Positions 52,268-61,858 of a stretch of DNA of 64,000 nt are shown one piece after another (the stretch's first letter is position 1; each line of letters opens with the position of its first letter). The DNA comes from Muribaculaceae bacterium (GTDB lineage Bacteria; Bacteroidota; Bacteroidia; Bacteroidales; Muribaculaceae): the NCBI GenBank assembly GCA_029068655.1, contig JAIECF010000110.1, positions 1 through 64,000 on the forward strand. Reading direction: 5' to 3'. A model generated the notes under the pieces. It did not search any database and was not told where the DNA came from. It saw nothing but the letters and a program-made list of their open reading frames with translations. A program made the position numbers and the translations under genes.

Positions 52268-53915
52268 TGGATGCAGTTTGTTTAATCGGTTTTTCAGTGG
52301 TGTCACAATACAGCACGACATACTTGCTGCCAAGGCTGTGGCTTTCCATAACTCCGGGCACTTCTCTGCGGCAATCCTGCCGGGTCATGACGATGGCCGG
52401 ATAGCCGGGTATAGGCATAACCTTCATTGAGTCAGTGGCCTCCACAATGCGGAAGGGTGTCATTTTAAGATAGGCGTCGATGTTCTCCGGACGGTCGATC
52501 CTCCAGGTCATGATTTCAGCCTCGGGATTATCTTTTTTCATGCTAAGGGCTTCTTCGGAAATGGCTCTGTAACCCAGATCTGAATTTAAGCTACGGATAG
52601 CGAGTCCGGCTACAAACACAAGGGCGAGCACTGTCAGCGAAAGCGTCTCAATAGCCCAGGGAGTGTTTTTCCGTTTGTAAAGATACCATAGGGTCAGGAA
52701 ACTTCCCGACATAAGGGCGTATCCGGCATAGCGTATGGCCGTAATCCGGTCGATATGAAAGCCAAAAGAGGCCGACCATTCGGGATCGGTAATGAAGGGT
52801 TCGGCGAAACCGACAATTCCGAGGATCACAGCCGGTATGGCTATTCCCGCCGCCAGAAGCCTTGAATCCTTATGCCGTGCGCACACCATCGCGGCCAGAT
52901 ACACCATGAAAGGATAGGCCGGAAGCATATACACCTGCAGCTTTGAGCTGATGACGGAGAGAAGCACGAATGTGACGAGCACTATGACGAGAAAATAGTT
53001 GAATAGGCAACTGTCGCTGCGACGGTATTTCCGAATCCCGTAGATTATGGATCCGAAGATGACGAAGGTCCAGGGGAGGAGTGTATAGGTGAGCGAGACG
53101 AGATAGTACCAGAAAGGGCGTTTGTGATGGAAGGAGTTGACGGCGCGTCCTACTGTCTGGTGCACGAGGAGGTTGTCGAGATACTCGGTGCCACCCTCCG
53201 CATAGACGGCTCCGAACCATCCGGCGCAGAGCACGATAAGCAATGTCCATGTGGGCCATCCCCAGGCGCGTGTCCATAGCCTCATGCGCCGGGTCAGCAG
53301 GAGCCATACTGTAGTGGCCAGCAAGGGTATGAGGATGCCCATCGGCCCTTTCGAGAAGACAGCGAGGAATATCCAGAGTGCGAAGAGCAGACGACTGCCG
53401 AGTGCAGGCTTCTCCTCCGATCTCTCCAGAAGTCGGAAACTGCGGAGCGCCAGGAGGATGAACATGGTCATCAGCATGTCCATGCGCAGTGTGAAGACCA
53501 TGCCTGCGAAAAGGCCGCAGGTAAAGAGCATCAGCAGGGCAGCCGTATTGAACTCCGGAGCGAGTTCCTCTTGAGTCCATCGATACATGATCCCTGCGAT
53601 GACGAATGCCGGAATAATCGAGAAGAGAGAGTAAAACCACATCTGATGGCTACCTAACAGCCACTTGCCGCATATGATGCACCATAGATAGAGTGGAGGC
53701 TTGTCGGCATAGGGAACGCCATGATTGGTAAAAGCCCACCAGCGCCCCGTGGCGAGAGACTCGTCGGCAATGCTCAGGTAGCGCAGCTCATTGGATGGAG
53801 TGAAGTCCCGGAATATGATGATGGGAAGTATGGCTATCAGCACCATTAGAAGCACCATGAGCAGCGGTTGCCATCCCTGCCCTACGTAGCTGTTATGTCT
53901 GTCGATAGATGTCAT
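52260..53915 (-). CDS. GT39/ArnT-like membrane glycosyltransferase
   Basis: A 551-residue integral membrane enzyme with about 12 helices, of the PMT/ArnT group that transfers sugars from polyprenyl phosphate to lipid A or protein. The first loop has the conserved acidic residues (NELRYLSIADESLATGRWWAF) and NHGVPYADKPPLYLW. Together with the GT2 (donor synthesis) and LABN protein it forms an ArnC/ArnT-like modification unit. I choose the start at 53915 (MTSIDRHNS); the frame is open to 53954. Confidence 0.85.
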   Translation of the reverse strand: MTSIDRHNSYVGQGWQPLLMVLLMVLIAILPIIIFRDFTPSNELRYLSIADESLATGRWWAFTNHGVPYADKPPLYLWCIICGKWLLGSHQMWFYSLFSIIPAFVIAGIMYRWTQEELAPEFNTAALLMLFTCGLFAGMVFTLRMDMLMTMFILLALRSFRLLERSEEKPALGSRLLFALWIFLAVFSKGPMGILIPLLATTVWLLLTRRMRLWTRAWGWPTWTLLIVLCAGWFGAVYAEGGTEYLDNLLVHQTVGRAVNSFHHKRPFWYYLVSLTYTLLPWTFVIFGSIIYGIRKYRRSDSCLFNYFLVIVLVTFVLLSVISSKLQVYMLPAYPFMVYLAAMVCARHKDSRLLAAGIAIPAVILGIVGFAEPFITDPEWSASFGFHIDRITAIRYAGYALMSGSFLTLWYLYKRKNTPWAIETLSLTVLALVFVAGLAIRSLNSDLGYRAISEEALSMKKDNPEAEIMTWRIDRPENIDAYLKMTPFRIVEATDSMKVMPIPGYPAIVMTRQDCRREVPGVMESHSLGSKYVVLYCDTTEKPIKQTASNE

Positions 53916-53971
53916 GCTGATGCGCCTGAATGTTGGTGAGCGCAAAATTAACAAAAATCTTAAAGATGTGC

Positions 53972-54107
53972 AAGTTTTAAGTTGTAAGTTTTAAGTTGTA
54001 AGTTTTAAGTTGTAAGTTTTAAGTTTTAAGTCTTAAGTCTTAAGTTTTAAGTCTTAAGTTTTAAGTCTTAAGTTTTAAGTCTTAAGTTTTAAGTCTTAAG
54101 TTTTAAG
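53972..54107. repeat. long heptamer array (about 19 units)
   Basis: About 19 tandem copies of a 7-base unit, AAGTTTT, AAGTTGT or AAGTCTT, the longest array in the window. It fills most of the gene-free stretch 53916-54221 between the GT39 gene's 5' side and the KduI gene's 3' side. I see nothing else in that stretch except another short array at 54192-54213. Confidence 0.9.
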
Positions 54108-54191
54108 GGGCAAGCTATAAGACTATGCAGTTATGGCCTGACACGTCGATAGAGGTGTCAGACCATAATGCGTAAAAGGACTGCGCTGTCT

Positions 54192-54213
54192 CTCAAGACT
54201 CAAGACTTAAGTC
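54192..54213. repeat. short heptamer array after the kduI-like gene
   Basis: CTCAAGA, CTCAAGA, CTTAAGT units, about 9 bases beyond the stop codon at 54222. Confidence 0.65.
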
Positions 54214-54221
54214 TCGGGAGA

Positions 54222-55142
54222 TTATTTCATGTCGAGATATTCGATCTGGTCCTTGTCGTTGTAGTTGAGGTTTTCGCCTCCCATTCCCCAGATGAACATG
54301 TAGTTGGATGTTCCGGCAGCGGCGTGGATGCTCCATTCGGGACTCATGATAGCCTGCTCGTTGTGGAGCCATACCACGCGGTTTTCCTGCGGTTCGCCCA
54401 TCAAGTGGCAGATGGCGTTGCCTTCGGGCAGGTTGAAGTAGAAATAAGCTTCCACGCGGCGGTCGTGTGTATGGGCAGGCATCGTGTTCCAGACACTGCC
54501 CGGCATCAGCTCGGTGAGGCCCATCTGGAGCTGACATGGACCTTCCTGAAGCACATTGTTGGTAATGAGCTGATTGATGATGCGGTCGTTGCTCTCCTCG
54601 AGCGAGCCGAGATGCATGCGGTTGGCGGGAATGGTGCCCTTGCGGCCGTCGATGGTGATGAGCTGGGTCTTATACTGCTTGTAGGCCGGAGTCGAGTTGA
54701 TATAGAAGCGGGCCGGGTTGGCGTTGTCCTTGCTGCGGAAGGTCACGTTCTTGTTGCCGCAACCTACGTAAAGGGCATCCTTGAAGTGGAGCTCGTAGTC
54801 CTTGCCGTCGACACTCACGATGCCGTCTCCGCCTACGTTGATAACTCCCAGCTCACGGCGCTCGAGGAAGTATTCGGCCTTGAGCGGATCGATCGTCTCG
54901 AGAGTAATGGTCTTTCCTACGGGCACGACGCCGCCGAAGATCACTCGGTCATACATAGAGTAGGTCAGGTTGATCTTATTTTCCTCCATCACTTTCTCCA
55001 TGCAGAAGCGTTCGCGGAGCTGCTTGGTGTCGTATTCCTTTACGTCGTCGGGATGGCAGGCGCGCTGGATGGTATAGGATGTCTGTGCCGACATCGTGAA
55101 TGCTGCGGCTACGGCAGCGAGTGAGAAAAGTATCTTTTTCAT
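54222..55142 (-). CDS. kduI: exported 5-keto-4-deoxyuronate isomerase-like protein
   Basis: A 306-residue KduI (4-deoxy-L-threo-5-hexosulose-uronate ketol-isomerase) homologue. The cupin zinc site [15 protein letters not shown] is intact, as are [34 protein letters not shown] and the usual ending. KduI acts on unsaturated uronate breakdown products of pectin or glycosaminoglycans and is normally cytoplasmic and about 278 residues long. Here a clear signal peptide ([19 protein letters not shown]) precedes the domain, so the enzyme appears to be exported to the periplasm. It lies 69 bases after a PTS-type IIC permease gene on the same strand. Confidence 0.9.
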   Translation of the reverse strand: MKKILFSLAAVAAAFTMSAQTSYTIQRACHPDDVKEYDTKQLRERFCMEKVMEENKINLTYSMYDRVIFGGVVPVGKTITLETIDPLKAEYFLERRELGVINVGGDGIVSVDGKDYELHFKDALYVGCGNKNVTFRSKDNANPARFYINSTPAYKQYKTQLITIDGRKGTIPANRMHLGSLEESNDRIINQLITNNVLQEGPCQLQMGLTELMPGSVWNTMPAHTHDRRVEAYFYFNLPEGNAICHLMGEPQENRVVWLHNEQAIMSPEWSIHAAAGTSNYMFIWGMGGENLNYNDKDQIEYLDMK

Positions 55143-55187
55143 ATTTTGAGTTTATGAGTTTGTTAGTTTCTAAGCCGTAATGATCAG

Positions 55188-55217
55188 TTCTTAAGACTCA
55201 AGACTCAAGACTTAAAT
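55188..55217. repeat. heptamer array at the IIC permease stop
   Basis: CTTAAGA, CTCAAGA, CTCAAGA, CTTAAAT units; the stop codon of the permease gene (55212-55214) lies within the array. Confidence 0.7.
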
Positions 55218-56633
55218 GTTTTCCTGCAGTCTGTCGGAGTCATTGCGCTCCATGTCGCGCTGGTTGCGGATGATGTGCACGCGGTTCCACCACATCATGG
55301 CGCACGCTATTATGACGAGGATGCCGGCGCCGATCCATTTGAGGTTGACGCAACCCTGATATAGGGCCCAGCAGAGAGGTGATGACGCGAAGTCGAGCGC
55401 TCCGCCTTCGAATCCGGCCGGAATGGCCACTGCGGCATCGCCTGTGACTTCAAACACATCGTGGGCAGCCAGTGTGAAGGCCGGAGCGATGTTGGTCACC
55501 ATATAGAGGCCGGCGATTATGATCACGAGGCCAACGATGAAAGTCTTGAGCACGTTGCCCTTGGTGAAAGGAAGCACGAGTGGGAAGAGATAGAACATTC
55601 CGGCGAGCGATGCGAGCGGAAGAAACTGGTTGCCGGGCAGTATCACGGCGAGCAGGAGGGTCACCGGGATGAGCAGCAGCGACACTACGAGGGTAGTGGG
55701 ATCTCCGATGACGAGCGCCGGCGACATACCGATATTGAGGCCGTCGGCACCCTTGAACTTACGTGCGATGAGGCTGCGGGTAGCGTCTGAGATCGGTTTG
55801 AGGCCCTCGATGAAGAGGACTGTCACGCGCGGGATGAGCTCCATGACCGCACCCATCTTGATGCCGAGTGTGAGAATCTGGGGTATGTTGTCTACTATTT
55901 CATTCCAGGAGGTGCATGTGAGGCATCCGATGCCGATTCCCACTACTACTCCGAGAAACAGAGGCTCACCCATCACGCCGAATTTCTTCTTCATGCCCTC
56001 GGCGTCGATCTCTATCTTGTTGAGGCCCGGTATCTTGTCGAGTCCCTTGTTGATTATCCAGGCGAATGGAGCAAACCCGGCGCAGAACGGCTGCGGGATC
56101 GAGATGCCGTCCATGTCCTTGTAGTAGTTCTGAAACTTGAAGGCTGTCATGTCGGCGAGCACCAGTGTCACGATGTAGCAGATGATGGCTCCGAAGAAGC
56201 CCCATGCCAGCGATCCCGTGGCGAAATATATCACGGCTCCGATGAAAGCGAAATGCCAGTAGTTCCAGAGGTCGATGTTTACTGTGCGTGTGGTCTTGGT
56301 AAAGAGCATCAGGAGGTTTACTCCGAGGCAGACGGGAATGATGAAGGCTCCCACGGCGGTGTTGTAGGCTACCGAGGCGGCCGCCGGCCATCCCATGTCG
56401 AACACTTTAAGCTGAAGTCCATAAATTTCCACGACTTTCTGAAGGGCGGGACCGAGCGCTGACGTAAGAAGGGCAGTCACGATAGAGAGGCCGATGAAGC
56501 CGACGCCCACCTTAAGGCCGCTCTTGAGGGCGTTGCCGGGCTTGATGCCGATGCAGACGCCGAGCACGGTGAAGATGACAGGCATCATCACTGCGGCGCC
56601 GAGGCCGATGATGTAAGCGAATACCTGTTCCAT
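55212..56633 (-). CDS. PTS galactitol-type IIC permease homologue
   Basis: A 473-residue integral membrane protein of the galactitol (GatC) PTS IIC family: GLGAAVMMPVIFTVLGVCIG, NALKSGLKVGVGFIGL near the start, YNTAVGAFIIPVCLGVNLLM, and the C-terminal helices. No IIA or IIB component, HPr or enzyme I gene is seen in the window, and Bacteroidota generally lack sugar PTS systems; the protein may therefore work as a PTS-independent carrier. The neighbouring exported KduI suggests uronate-type or polyol substrates. Start chosen at the first ATG. Confidence 0.85.
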   Translation of the reverse strand: MEQVFAYIIGLGAAVMMPVIFTVLGVCIGIKPGNALKSGLKVGVGFIGLSIVTALLTSALGPALQKVVEIYGLQLKVFDMGWPAAASVAYNTAVGAFIIPVCLGVNLLMLFTKTTRTVNIDLWNYWHFAFIGAVIYFATGSLAWGFFGAIICYIVTLVLADMTAFKFQNYYKDMDGISIPQPFCAGFAPFAWIINKGLDKIPGLNKIEIDAEGMKKKFGVMGEPLFLGVVVGIGIGCLTCTSWNEIVDNIPQILTLGIKMGAVMELIPRVTVLFIEGLKPISDATRSLIARKFKGADGLNIGMSPALVIGDPTTLVVSLLLIPVTLLLAVILPGNQFLPLASLAGMFYLFPLVLPFTKGNVLKTFIVGLVIIIAGLYMVTNIAPAFTLAAHDVFEVTGDAAVAIPAGFEGGALDFASSPLCWALYQGCVNLKWIGAGILVIIACAMMWWNRVHIIRNQRDMERNDSDRLQENI

Positions 56634-56712
56634 TAGATTGAATAGTTTAGCATGATTATATTATAGTTAGTTCTTTCCTTATTCGGTCGCGGCCGGTAGT
56701 ATACTTAAAAAG

Positions 56713-56747
56713 GCCTTAAGGTCCTTAAAGTTTTTAAGGTCCTTAAG
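56713..56747. repeat. palindrome between pfkA and the IIC permease gene
   Basis: CCTTAAGG-t-CCTTAAA pairs with TTTAAGG-t-CCTTAAGG across a short centre, giving a 16-base stem with one mismatch. It lies 69 bases after the pfkA stop and 80 bases before the permease start, so it may serve as a terminator or operator. Confidence 0.65.
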
Positions 56748-56815
56748 GCACTTTCATCTGCAAAGTTAATAAAAACATTTGAGATTTAGGCCGAATGTCG
56801 GGAAAAAAAGCGAAA

Positions 56816-57796
56816 TCAGATGGAGAGGCGGCGGAGGGTGTTGAGTTTTTCCTTGTTTACGGTCTTCTCATTCTGTATCGCCTTCACGAACGGAACATAG
56901 ACGAGCTCGTCGTTGCGTATGCCTATCATAACGTTGCGCTGGTCGTCGAGCAGGGCGTCTACGGCTGCCGCGCCCATACGCGACGCGAGGATACGGTCGA
57001 GTGCCGTGGGGCTTCCGCCGCGCTGCAGGTGGCCCAGGATAGACACGCGCACGTCATAGTTGGGATATTCGTCCTTTACGCGCTGGGCGAGCCCCATGGC
57101 TCCGCCGGTGACGGGCGACTCGGCCACGAGCACGATTGAAGAGTTCTTGGATTTACGGAAACCGTTCTGGATGAGCTCTGCGAGCTGGTCAACGTCGGTA
57201 GATATCTCCGGGATGATGGCGGCCTCGGCTCCGGATGCTATCGCGCTGTTGAGGGCCAGGAAGCCTGCGTTGCGCCCCATAACCTCAATAAAGAAAAGGC
57301 GTTCGTGGCTTGTCGCGGTGTCGCGGATTTTGTCGACGCACTCCATGATTGTATTGAGTGCCGTGTCATATCCGATGGTCCAGTCGGTGCCGTAGAGGTC
57401 GTTGTCGATCGTTCCGGGAAGACCTACGATGGGAAACTGGAACTCGTTGGCGAAGATGCGTGCTCCGGTCAGCGATCCGTCGCCGCCGATCACGCAGAGG
57501 CTGTCGATGCCGTGGCGCTTCAGCACGTCGTAGGCGCACTGGCGTCCTTCCGGAGTCTCGAATTCCTTGCAGCGGGCTGTCTTGAGGATAGTGCCACCGC
57601 GCTGTATGATGTTTGACACGTTCTGGGTTGAGAATTCCTCTATCTCGTCGGAGATGAGGCCCTTGTAGCCGCGATATATGCCGAATACCTTGAAGCCGGA
57701 GGAGATGCCGGCGCGTGTGACGGCGCGTATCGCCGCGTTCATGCCGGGGGCGTCGCCTCCCGACGTGAGGATACCGATGCTTTTGATGTTGCTCAT
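56816..57796 (-). CDS. pfkA: ATP-dependent 6-phosphofructokinase
   Basis: A 326-residue phosphofructokinase of the bacterial PfkA type. [19 protein letters not shown] opens the nucleotide site; GGDGSLTGA (Gly after Asp marks the ATP rather than pyrophosphate form), [20 protein letters not shown] (catalytic Asp) and [12 protein letters not shown] follow in normal order. It performs the committed step of glycolysis in the cytoplasm. It follows polA on the same strand across an 81-base gap filled with AT-rich heptamers. Confidence 0.95.
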   Translation of the reverse strand: MSNIKSIGILTSGGDAPGMNAAIRAVTRAGISSGFKVFGIYRGYKGLISDEIEEFSTQNVSNIIQRGGTILKTARCKEFETPEGRQCAYDVLKRHGIDSLCVIGGDGSLTGARIFANEFQFPIVGLPGTIDNDLYGTDWTIGYDTALNTIMECVDKIRDTATSHERLFFIEVMGRNAGFLALNSAIASGAEAAIIPEISTDVDQLAELIQNGFRKSKNSSIVLVAESPVTGGAMGLAQRVKDEYPNYDVRVSILGHLQRGGSPTALDRILASRMGAAAVDALLDDQRNVMIGIRNDELVYVPFVKAIQNEKTVNKEKLNTLRRLSI

Positions 57797-57873
57797 AATC
57801 TTATCAATTCATAATGCATGATTCACAATGCATAATTAATAATTAATATTCTACATTCTCAATTCTCAATTAT
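57797..57873. repeat. AT-rich heptamer-like array between polA and pfkA
   Basis: Units such as CATAATG, CATGATT, TTAATAA, TCTCAAT in rough 7-base steps fill the gap from the polA stop codon to the pfkA start. Confidence 0.6.
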
Positions 57874-57877
57874 GGGA

Positions 57878-60616
57878 TCAGTGGGCTTCCAGCCAGTTGG
57901 CGCCGACGCCTGCCGATGCGGTGAGAGGTACCGCGCCGTCATAGGCTGCCTGCATGCGGCGCTCCACTATCTCCTGCAGCTGCCCTTCCTCTCCGGGCAC
58001 TACATCGAAGTTGAGTTCGTCGTGCACCTGCATGATCATCTTCGATTTCAGGCCCTTTTCCTGCATCTCCTGCCATATGCCTGCCATAGCGAGCTTCATG
58101 ACGTCGGCCGCGGTGCCCTGCACCGGAGCGTTGATTGCGTTGCGCTCTGCGTAGCCGCGCACCACGGGGTTCTTGCTGTTGATGTCAGGCAGCCGGCGCT
58201 TGCGTCCCAGGCGGGTGATGGCGTAGCCATGTTCGCGCGCTTCCTCCACACTGTCGCTCATATATTTATGGATAGATGGGAAGGTGGCGAAATAGCCCTC
58301 GATGAGTTCCTTGGCCTCCTGCCGCGGTATCTGGAGACGCGAGGCGAGTCCGAAGGCAGTGATGCCGTAGAGTATGCCGAAATTGGCTGTCTTGGCCTTT
58401 CGGCGCTCGTCGGGTGTCACGTCCTCAAGAGCCACATGGTTGATCTTGGCGGCCGTGATGGCATGGATATCGTCTCCCTTGCGGAAAGCCTCTATCATGG
58501 TCTCGTCGTGGGCGAAATCGGCTACGAGCCGCAGTTCTATCTGGCTGTAGTCGGCCGAAAGGAACAGATGTCCCTGATCCGGGATAAAGGCCCTGCGGAT
58601 GTCGCGCCCCATCTCGTCGCGCACAGGTATGTTCTGGAGGTTGGGCGAGGAGGATGATAGGCGCCCTGTCGAGGTTACGGTCTGGTTGTAATTGGTATGT
58701 ATCTTTCCCGTGGCCTTGTTGATGGTCTCGGGCAGTGCGTTGAGGTAGGTGTTGAGGAGTTTCTTTATCTGGCGGTACTCCAGTATCTTCCCTATTATGG
58801 GACTCTTCCACGCGATTTTCTCGAGGATTTCCTCCGATGTGGAGTACTGCCCGGTCTTCGTCTTCTTGGCCTTGGGATCGAGCTGCATCTTGCCGAAGAG
58901 TATCTCGCCTACCTGGGCGGGGCTTCCAACGTTGAATTCCTCCCCGGCTATCTCATATATTTCTTCGCAGAGCTGCCGCGACCGTTCTTCCATGCCTTCG
59001 GCAGCCGCTGCGAGAGCCGCCGTATCGATGCGCACCCCAGTATATTCCATATCGGCGAGCACAGGCACGAGCGGCAGTTCTATCCCTGTCATTATCCCGG
59101 TGAGACTCTCGGCTTCGAGAGCGGGGGTGAAGACATCCTTCAGTCGGAGCGCCAGCGCGGCGAGTTCGGCTGCGTGAGGCTTGGCCCCCGGCGTATAGCC
59201 GAGATATTTCTCGGCGAGAAGTTCGGGATTATGGCGCATTTCCGGCTCGAGGATATAGTGGGCGATGGTGGTGTCGTAGAAATTCACCATGCTCATAGGG
59301 TTGGATTCCCGGTCATCGCGGTGGCGGCGCGCTGTCACCATGTCGCGTTTGGCAGCCCACGACACTTTCATCACTTTCGGATCCGCCAGTATGGCGAGTA
59401 CTGTCTCTGTGCCTCCCGGGAATGTCCGGTCTATATGCCACGACCTTCCGTCGGCAAGTGCGAATGCCGTCCCTTTCCATTTGGCTTCCATGTCGTTTTC
59501 TCCGGAGGTCTCCATATGCACTCCGACGCTTTCCGCGGCCGCGATGGCTTCCGCCATTCCCTTCAGGCTCTCTTCGCTGTCCACTTCCACGCAACCCTCG
59601 CCCAACGATCCGGCTGCCGGAGCTTCCACTTCGGGAACGATGACTTCTGCCTCCTCTGCGTCGAAATCGAAGAGGGACGGGGTGGAATGGGAAGCATGTG
59701 TGGAATTGGTAGACCGCATGGCCGGAGATTCCTCCTCCTTAAGGCGGCGTCCGATACGCTCGGCGAGGCTTTTGAACTCAAGCTCCTTGAAGATGGCGAA
59801 AAGCCGGTCTTTGTCTACCTTCCCGAGGGCGAGTCCGTCAGGAGTTGCGTCAACCGGCACGTCTGTCCGGATAGTGGCGAGATCCTTGGATAGCATGATA
59901 GTGGCGGCGTTCTCCTCTATCTTCTTCTTCAGTGCCCCCTTGAGTTCCGACGATCGGGCTATGACGTCTTCCGCCGATCCGAAATCGGCTATAAGCTTCT
60001 GGGCCGTCTTCTCCCCTACGCCTGGACATCCGGGTATGTTGTCGATCTTGTCGCCCATGAGTGCCAGCAGGTCGATCACCTGGCTTGTGCGCTCTATACC
60101 GTAGCGTTCGCATACTTCCTTCTCGCCACGAAGCTCGAAGTCCTGGCCGCGGTAGGCCGGCTTGTACTGCAGCACGTTGGGACCGACAAGCTGTCCGAAA
60201 TCCTTGTCTGGTGTCATCATGTAGGTGGTGAAGCCCTCCTTGGAGGCTCGCATCGCCATTGTGCCTATCACATCGTCGGCCTCGTAGCCCGGCGACTCGA
60301 GCACCGGGATGCCGTAGCATTTTATTATCTCCTTGATTATGGGGATCGAGCGTTTTATATCTTCGGGAGTGTCCGGACGCTCCCCTTTGTATGATTCCAG
60401 AAGTTCGGACCTGAAAGTCGGGCCCTTGGGGTCGAAGCATACCGCTATATGGGTTGGTTTCTCCTTCCGTAGCACCTCCTCGAGTGTGTTGACGAATCCG
60501 AAAATGGCGGAGGTGTTGAATCCGTCGCTCGTCATGCGCGGCATTTTGATCAGCGCGTAGTAGGCCCGGAAGATGAGGGCGTATGCGTCGAGGAGGAACA
60601 GTCTCTTTTCTGACAT
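57878..60616 (-). CDS. polA: DNA polymerase I
   Basis: A 912-residue PolA. The N-terminal 5'-3' nuclease (LFLLDAYALIFRAYYAL, CFDPKGPTFR, YEADDVIGTMA, TPDKDFGQL) and the polymerase domain (motif A SADYSQIELR, motif B RRKAKTANFGILYGI, motif C MQVHDELNFDV) look complete. The middle 3'-5' exonuclease domain has lost key acidic residues: the motif I position reads VHMETSG instead of DxE, and the YxxxD of motif III is not visible. Proofreading is therefore doubtful. The start at 60616 follows the conserved MSEKRLFLLDAY. Confidence 0.95.
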   Translation of the reverse strand: MSEKRLFLLDAYALIFRAYYALIKMPRMTSDGFNTSAIFGFVNTLEEVLRKEKPTHIAVCFDPKGPTFRSELLESYKGERPDTPEDIKRSIPIIKEIIKCYGIPVLESPGYEADDVIGTMAMRASKEGFTTYMMTPDKDFGQLVGPNVLQYKPAYRGQDFELRGEKEVCERYGIERTSQVIDLLALMGDKIDNIPGCPGVGEKTAQKLIADFGSAEDVIARSSELKGALKKKIEENAATIMLSKDLATIRTDVPVDATPDGLALGKVDKDRLFAIFKELEFKSLAERIGRRLKEEESPAMRSTNSTHASHSTPSLFDFDAEEAEVIVPEVEAPAAGSLGEGCVEVDSEESLKGMAEAIAAAESVGVHMETSGENDMEAKWKGTAFALADGRSWHIDRTFPGGTETVLAILADPKVMKVSWAAKRDMVTARRHRDDRESNPMSMVNFYDTTIAHYILEPEMRHNPELLAEKYLGYTPGAKPHAAELAALALRLKDVFTPALEAESLTGIMTGIELPLVPVLADMEYTGVRIDTAALAAAAEGMEERSRQLCEEIYEIAGEEFNVGSPAQVGEILFGKMQLDPKAKKTKTGQYSTSEEILEKIAWKSPIIGKILEYRQIKKLLNTYLNALPETINKATGKIHTNYNQTVTSTGRLSSSSPNLQNIPVRDEMGRDIRRAFIPDQGHLFLSADYSQIELRLVADFAHDETMIEAFRKGDDIHAITAAKINHVALEDVTPDERRKAKTANFGILYGITAFGLASRLQIPRQEAKELIEGYFATFPSIHKYMSDSVEEAREHGYAITRLGRKRRLPDINSKNPVVRGYAERNAINAPVQGTAADVMKLAMAGIWQEMQEKGLKSKMIMQVHDELNFDVVPGEEGQLQEIVERRMQAAYDGAVPLTASAGVGANWLEAH

Positions 60617-60737
60617 GGCGGTGTTCTGTAGGGTTGAAAACAGTTTTTTTAGGGTTCGGAAGGCCAAAAAAGCACTTCTTCACTATAAAAATAACAAATA
60701 TAGTGGGCAGTAGTACTGAAATTGAAAAAATATTTTG

Positions 60738-60746
60738 TAATTTTGT
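60738..60746 (+). promoter_or_regulatory. -7 element for the polyprenyl synthetase gene
   Basis: TAATTTTGT 47 bases before the ATG at 60794; the -33 TTTG is not clear. Confidence 0.5.
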
Positions 60747-60793
60747 AGTGGAAAACGCTTATCCCGATGTCAGGGATATTTCTGATCAGAAAG

Positions 60794-61774
60794 ATGTCGA
60801 AGACAACTATAGAGAAAATACGGCATCGCCTGGGTGCCGAACTCGATGCGATGAACTCCCTCATCCGCACGAGCCTTGCCACGTCCGACCCGCTGATGGG
60901 CCGGGTCGTGGAGCAGTATCTTCGCACCAAGGGAAAGCAGATACGCCCCCTTCTGGTGCTCCTGAGCGCCCGACTCTTCGGTGACATCAACGATTCGACG
61001 CTTCATGCGGCAGCCTCGCTTGAGATGCTTCACAACGCTACCCTTATCCACGACGATGTGGTGGACAACGCCGACTACCGGCGGCGCACCCCGACCCTCA
61101 ACAAGGATTTCGACAACCGCATAGCGGTGCTCGTGGGTGATTTCTTCGTCAGCACCGCCCTCCAGGAGGCTATCAAGACGAAAGATATGAAGGCTGTTGT
61201 ATCTGTGGCGGAGCTCGGTAAGGAGCTTTCGCTCGGAGAGATAGACCAGATCTCAAACGCACGCGAACGTTCCATCGACGAGGCGCGCTATTTCGATGTG
61301 ATAGGCAAGAAGACGGCCTCGCTTTTCATGAAATGCGTAAAGATGGGAGCCGAGACCACCGACGCCACTCCAGCCGAGATAGATTCCCTTGTGGAGTATG
61401 CGCGTCTGCTCGGACTCTGCTTCCAGATAAAGGACGACATATTCGACTATTATGAGGACGTGGAGGTTGGCAAGCCTACAGGCAACGACCTGCGTGAGAA
61501 TAAGATCAGCCTTCCGCTGATACATGCGGTCAATTCCTCTGCAGGGCCTGCAAGCGACTCCATGCGCTCTCTCCTCATGCGTGGCGATCTCTCGGATGCG
61601 GAGATAGCCGTTCTCATCGACTTCGCTAAGACCCACGGCGGCATCGACTATGCCTACCGGGTGATGGAGGATATGCGTGTCAAGGCCGCCCGCCTTCTCG
61701 AGTCGCTCCCGGCCAATGAATGGCGCGATGACTTCGCTGAGCTTTTCGCCTTCACCATACGTCGCCATTCGTAA
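60794..61774 (+). CDS. polyprenyl diphosphate synthase
   Basis: A 326-residue trans-prenyltransferase of the IspB/octaprenyl synthase type, which builds the side chain of menaquinone. First Asp-rich motif LIHDDVVDNADYRR, second motif FQIKDDIFDYYEDVEVGKP, and GKQIRPLLVLLSARLFG for the allylic substrate. The start at 60794 (MSKTTIEKIR) fits the family; the frame is open to 60767, but that ATG is closer to the promoter and gives a longer prefix. Chain length cannot be read from the sequence. Confidence 0.92.
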   Translation: MSKTTIEKIRHRLGAELDAMNSLIRTSLATSDPLMGRVVEQYLRTKGKQIRPLLVLLSARLFGDINDSTLHAAASLEMLHNATLIHDDVVDNADYRRRTPTLNKDFDNRIAVLVGDFFVSTALQEAIKTKDMKAVVSVAELGKELSLGEIDQISNARERSIDEARYFDVIGKKTASLFMKCVKMGAETTDATPAEIDSLVEYARLLGLCFQIKDDIFDYYEDVEVGKPTGNDLRENKISLPLIHAVNSSAGPASDSMRSLLMRGDLSDAEIAVLIDFAKTHGGIDYAYRVMEDMRVKAARLLESLPANEWRDDFAELFAFTIRRHS

Positions 61775-61858
61775 AAAAAATCCCTTGTATATATGACTGT
61801 CGGCTTATACTGCGTCCATTCGCTGTATAAGCCGATTCAGTTTGTGGCAGGTCCGTTA

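Noticed and set aside
58697-59893. A 398-residue open frame on the plus strand opposite polA
   Set aside because: It is antisense to a clear housekeeping gene, rich in His, Arg and Cys, with no recognisable motif; a mirror effect of codon bias.
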